Assembly (NCBI GenBank): GCA_009760855.2
Contig: WPIO01000036.1
Location: 1,044,001-1,108,000 of the forward strand
Direction: 5' to 3'
Length of the DNA: 64,000 nucleotides
Origin: Cristatella mucedo
Taxonomy: Eukaryota > Bryozoa > Phylactolaemata > Cristatellidae
The translations under genes and the position numbers were made by a program. This document shows, piece by piece, positions 60,031-64,000 of this stretch (positions are counted from its first letter, which is position 1; the number at the start of each line of letters is the position of its first letter). The notes under the pieces are model-generated. The model worked only from the letters and a program-made list of their open reading frames with translations. It did no database searches and was not told the DNA's origin.

Positions 60031-61742
60031 ATTTTTTCACTGGAGCACTACACAAGCCTGTAAATAGGCTACAAGTCTGTGGGAAAGGCGAAACCCACAG
60101 AGCGCCGGATTTGGGCTATGCCGTTGCTGTCTTCGCGAAAGCCCCATCCTGCGATTGACCAAATAATTTTCAGCCCCATCTCCTGTCACCTGTGGGAGAC
60201 ATCCCAAGCGAAATATCGCTTCCTATGATGGTTGAGAATGCTTAATCGTGAATAAGTGAACTATAGATATATCAAAATTCACTGGTATATTCAGCAAACG
60301 TAAAAGAAGTTTCCTATGCTTACAGATGTTTTTTTCATTTGGAAACGTAGTTAGCTGTTTTCTCGCTGAAACATCCCTATCGACTTCTTCCAGTCTCAAA
60401 CGAGGTCTGGCGTCTGTGAAGGTTCAAAAACCTATGCTGAGATCTAATTTTCGAGAGAACGTATGCTTTGAACATTAAAAGACTTACTTTGCTGTGATGT
60501 GACCACGTTGTTCGAAAAACCGCAACTGTTTCCAAACATACTTGGATAAGTCAATCATGCTAATCTTCTATCGTTATCAAACCTAGTAAGCTAACAAAGA
60601 TGGCAGCATGCACAATTTGAAAAATGTATTGCTTCCTCATAATAATTCAACCATCGGTATTGTAGGGTCTTAATGTCGTAAAACTCGAGTCTTTGAGATA
60701 CGTGTTGATTCGCAGGGTGTAAGGGGGAGGTTACTATCCCCTGATACATTATTGTCACATCATAAGATTATCTCCCATGGCTGAGATGTAACAAGCTTGC
60801 TAGCATAGCTACCCTGCCGAGCCCTACAGCCATTAGCATTTGTCCCCTACTTTTTACCCTGAATAAATTCCTCAACCGAGTATCAAATGGACCGAGTTAA
60901 AGGAGAACAGTCAAGCAAATTCTGTTGTCGTAAACATTGTGAAACACCTTCAATATTTAGAAAATGGAACCTCCCGGTGGCGAGGCTTTGTCAAACTGAT
61001 AGTGGATGCCTTCTGTGCTGAGGCTTTTGCATTAATTGCTTCACAAAGAAAGGCGCAATATCGGAAAGTAAAACCAGCTTAGTGGCTGCTGGTCACAGAG
61101 GTAGTGGCTATTACATGATCATGCTCGTGAAGCTCGTCAATCAAACGCATGTGACTATACACAAAGTGATTTCGCTGCTTCTGAGTCCAACCAACGCTAA
61201 TCGACATCTAAGCATCACTGGCAATGCCGTGACTGAATAGCAGCATTTGGTGAACCAAAAATCACTACAGTCGACGAGCAATTCACAGTATAAGATGCGG
61301 TTCTGCAGAAACACAAGTCTGATGGAGTTACTGAGGCTGGATATACAGTATATATTGTATGTATATATTGTATTTCTATTTTGTATTTAGCTCCAAGATC
61401 AGTGGCAAAGTCATGGCATATCATTCAGAGCCCGAAGGTCTGTAACGGTGCCATTGATCATTCACTGATTGCCAAATGTAGCTTATTCCTGAAACTTGCA
61501 CCATGCCTAGTGCAGGAAAATGTACTCTCACTGTAACAAAAGTAATCCCCTCAGTCGCAAAAAAAGTCATCCTCTCTGCGACAGTGAGGAGCTTGAGTGT
61601 ATTGCCTTTAATACACTGAGCGGCAGCTTCCGTAACAAAGTCTTGATTTCGAAACAGGTTACTACAAACGTTACGGCTGGTTCAGCAGAAAAGCTACCTA
61701 AATGTCTGCTAACGAATCTCACTGACCACGATTCACAGAACA
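60031..61742. other. Non-coding stretch before the LSM11-like exon
   Basis: AT-rich. A 41-codon minus frame near 61,085-61,207 (WTQKQRNHFVYSHMRLIDEL) looks protein-like but has no supporting splice context or family. The 3' UTR of the minus-strand gene at 61,743 should lie at the right end of this stretch. Confidence 0.4.
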
Positions 61743-62018
61743 TCACTGGCCTAAGAAGCTGACAGATACAACATTGTCACCTCTGATAAACAGCTGATTG
61801 ATGTGCCTGCACAGAGTCTTCGGCATTGTACGCTTGGACTCTCGAATAACGAAGCCTGCCAGCGACCGCGCAATGGCTGCAACACTGGCGTCGGTGCATG
61901 CAACATCAGGCAGCTCATCGCTCGGAAGCCCAGGCACGACGTCATTTGGCTTTTCAGAGCCGCCTGAGGGGTAGCTGCTCAGCAACAATCTGCCTGAAGC
62001 TTCTGGCTCATCGGGATT
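61743..62018 (-). CDS. LSM11: Terminal exon of a probable LSM11 (U7 snRNP Sm-like protein)
   Basis: LSM11 is a U7-specific Sm-ring subunit that takes part in 3' processing of replication-dependent histone pre-mRNA in the nucleus. The exon starts after TTGGTTTTCAG and runs 91 codons to TGA, phase 0. Its first 60 residues are Ser/Pro/Asp-rich, like the long insert that splits the LSM11 Sm fold. The end, RHINQLFIRGDNVVSV, is the Sm2 motif and matches the LSM11 C-terminus I know (HINQ-FIRG-NV) better than any other Sm or LSm protein. Upstream exons with the Sm1 motif are not visible and are presumably beyond 64,000. Another LSm family member is possible but less likely. Confidence 0.7.
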   Translation of the reverse strand, partial: NPDEPEASGRLLLSSYPSGGSEKPNDVVPGLPSDELPDVACTDASVAAIARSLAGFVIRESKRTMPKTLCRHINQLFIRGDNVVSVSFLGQ

Positions 62019-62276
62019 CTGAAAACCAACAAAATGTGAGTTACAAGTGACCCTAACTACCGGCGAAGCTCAGCCAGCATATGCCAAAGAAAATCGCCCA
62101 CCTACGACAGGAAACACCCAAGAAATACATCGATCCACACACAAGCAGCAGGGAATAGTGGGGCATCGTGTCGTACGTGCATGCTATAGCGACTGCCCAA
62201 TTAGAGGCCACCAATAGAACAGGCAACAGCTGTGTCTACTGTTCGTTACAACTTCTCGTTTGGGTCATCTCATACT

Positions 62277-62331
62277 CTTAATCTCTATTCAGGCCCTTCA
62301 CATATGCCTCGAGGCTCGGGCCCACAATACA
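62277..62331 (-). mobile_element. SINE-B fragment
   Basis: CTTAATCTCTATTCAGGCCC and CATATGCCTCGAGGCTCGGG match the SINE-B tail and B-box side; both ends are missing. Confidence 0.7.
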
Positions 62332-62381
62332 GTTGTGGGAGGTGTAACGGTGGATGGGGAGGGAGCAAGGAAGGGCGAGAG

Positions 62382-62394
62382 AGAGAGGAGAGAG

Positions 62395-62431
<37 letters not shown>

Positions 62432-62450
62432 CCCGAGAGAAAAAGAAACA
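62382..62450. repeat. (GA)-rich repeat
   Basis: Imperfect GAGAGAGAGGAGAG units, about 70 bases, presumably in an intron of the LSM11-like gene. Confidence 0.85.
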
Positions 62451-62839
62451 ACCATGACAAGTAATACGATGTGCTGCACACTAAAGAATTTTTAGCTGCA
62501 CACTCAAAGTTCAAGCGCCAGCTGTCCTTGTTTAAGCAAGTTAGAAGACCAGCTGAATTAGGAGATAGTTAAGAAAGTATCTAGCAAAGAATGTCAAACC
62601 GTAAACACAAAAAATGCAAAACACGGTAAACGAACGCAATAATCGTGGAAATGGGTTCCTTAGTGTGGGTTCCGAAGACCAAACGCAACCGTTGCCAAGA
62701 GCTTTCGAGCAAAGGTGAGAAGTGGTCAGGCTCATTTACTGACAAGAGATTCAAGTAAAGGCTGATACAGTTGTAGCAGTAATGCCAGGTATGACGGGCT
62801 AACCCATGGCATACCTTATAGGTCAGAGGGACCATTTCC

Positions 62840-63355
62840 CATCACTTGCTCATCGACAGGTTAGTTGTCTGTCACGAACGTCGAAATGCCACATTACACC
62901 ACTTCTTACCGATCTGCACAAAAACTCCCAGTCAAGCATCATATCAACTTCAAGGATCTGCAACTCACTTGCAGGTCTCTTCATTCGCTCGCGACGATCT
63001 CCCTAACGGAAATTCCCATCCGACCGCCCACTATACTGACTTGAGTCGTTTAGCTGCACCTCTAACCAACCTCAAATCTTTAGGAGACTGCGTCTTTAGT
63101 TCATATGCTACTAACCCACTAACTTATTCCTGACTGACGACACGACATCCTCAGACTTGACGATATTTTAAAAGAAGCTAAAGACCTAGCTGTTCCTCAC
63201 AACATTTGCTCCATCCTTGCGAAATGTCTTTTATGCAATGATGCAAGCTGGCATTGTGCACATTATCACTAACCAATTGGCATGCTTCTTTTCCAGCAAA
63301 TATTAAGTACCTAAAAAGAGCATTAGTTCTCTTTGGGTGCTATGCAAGGAAATCC
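62840..63355 (+). mobile_element. Old LINE-alpha-like copy
   Basis: Frame-shifted pieces of the ORF2 C-terminus (ACATTACACCACTTCTTACC region; LTNLKSLGDCVFSSYATNPL), then the UTR and a hairpin remnant (AAAAAGAGCATTAGTTCTCT). Confidence 0.7.
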
Positions 63356-63689
63356 TATTTTATTGCCTCCCAGGATAAAAAAAACCATCAGTCCTCTGAA
63401 CCCTGTCCCGACAGCTTTCCTTATGAGTTGCATACACCTGTTGCCACTGCCAATAATAAATATTCTAAATGTCTCTGGTTACTTTTCAAGTTCATTCGGC
63501 TCTGAAAACGACAATTCTCAGGACATTCATTAAAAAAATGCCACTAATCATCAGAATTTCAGTAACTTTCCTGTTTCCCTTCAGCTATTCTTATACAAGT
63601 CACTTAAACATCATTTCCACAGATATTGATAGCTAGTTGCAATCAGGATTTTAAGCTAACCATTCCATGTAAACTATTCGAGTTTACAA

Positions 63690-64000
63690 AGACCACCTGA
63701 CCAATGCTGATCAGGGTAGGATCTTTCTGCTGGTACTCGTGCATCCATCAGTAGCATTTGACACTCTTGACTACCAGATCTTTCAGGAGCACCACCTCTC
63801 CATGCCTTAGATATCAATGGGACAATGCTAAACCGGGTTAGGTCCTACCTCAGTGGGAGGTGCCAAGAGTGCAAAGAGTGTAAACCGGCTGTCGGTCATC
63901 CAGGGAGCCCATGCAGTATTGGGTATCTCAGGGTTACATCTCTTTTCACTATCTATACTCTCCCTCTGGCATATGTCATGTCAAACGTCATCTCAGCTTT
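63690..64000 (+). mobile_element. LINE reverse transcriptase fragment, open at the window edge
   Basis: Frame-shifted but recognisable RT: VAFDTLDYQIFQEHHLS (box with the first catalytic Asp region), then VLNRVRSYLSGRCQE-like sequence, then LFTIYTLPLAYVMSNVISA, matching the GVPQGSVLGPLLF-region of CR1/L2-type RTs. Continues beyond 64,000. Confidence 0.8.

Overview
The window looks like metazoan nuclear DNA, probably from an invertebrate or early-branching animal; I cannot name the species. The evidence is intron-rich genes with GT-AG splice sites, a RAD54-type recombination helicase, the last exon of what looks like LSM11 (a U7 snRNP protein, an animal histone-mRNA processing factor), a multi-finger C2H2 transcription factor, CR1/L2-type LINEs, tRNA-like SINEs and Tc1-type transposons. 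Most of the sequence is intron, transposon remains and simple repeats.

Layout: (1) 0.66-3.25 kb and 11.56-14.11 kb are two diverged copies of one block. Each holds the 3' end of a plus-strand gene for a small, apparently secreted cysteine-rich protein, facing the 3' end of a minus-strand RAD54 gene. The left copy has a wrecked RAD54 end but fairly open secreted-protein exons. The right copy has intact RAD54 but frameshifted secreted-protein exons. (2) Between them lie retroelements nested up to four deep (7.85-9.75 kb). (3) A complete 17-exon RAD54 ortholog (769 residues) runs on the minus strand from 40,557 to 13,398. All exon phases join cleanly. Its introns hold LINEs, SINEs, two Tc1-type remnants and long homopolymer or dinucleotide tracts. 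(4) 40.6-54.4 kb is mostly non-coding, with LINE and SINE pieces, a CpG-rich stretch near 44.5 kb and an unusual interrupted inverted repeat at 51.4-51.7 kb. (5) 54,429-57,230 is a single-exon C2H2 zinc-finger gene (933 residues, 11-12 fingers). (6) 57.2-61.7 kb has microsatellites and an unassigned short ORF. (7) 61,743-62,018 (minus) is the terminal exon of a probable LSM11 gene. (8) The right edge holds LINE remains, including a reverse transcriptase fragment running off the end.

Two LINE families recur. LINE-alpha (my name) ends in a hairpin-forming tail followed by (ATT)n. LINE-beta ends in repeated ACATT. Two tRNA-like SINE families recur: SINE-A (GGTGAGCCGTGATGGC start) and SINE-B (GGTTTGGCC-like start). 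The SINE-B tail resembles the LINE-alpha tail, which suggests SINE-B uses the LINE-alpha reverse transcriptase. No tRNA, rRNA or CRISPR was seen.
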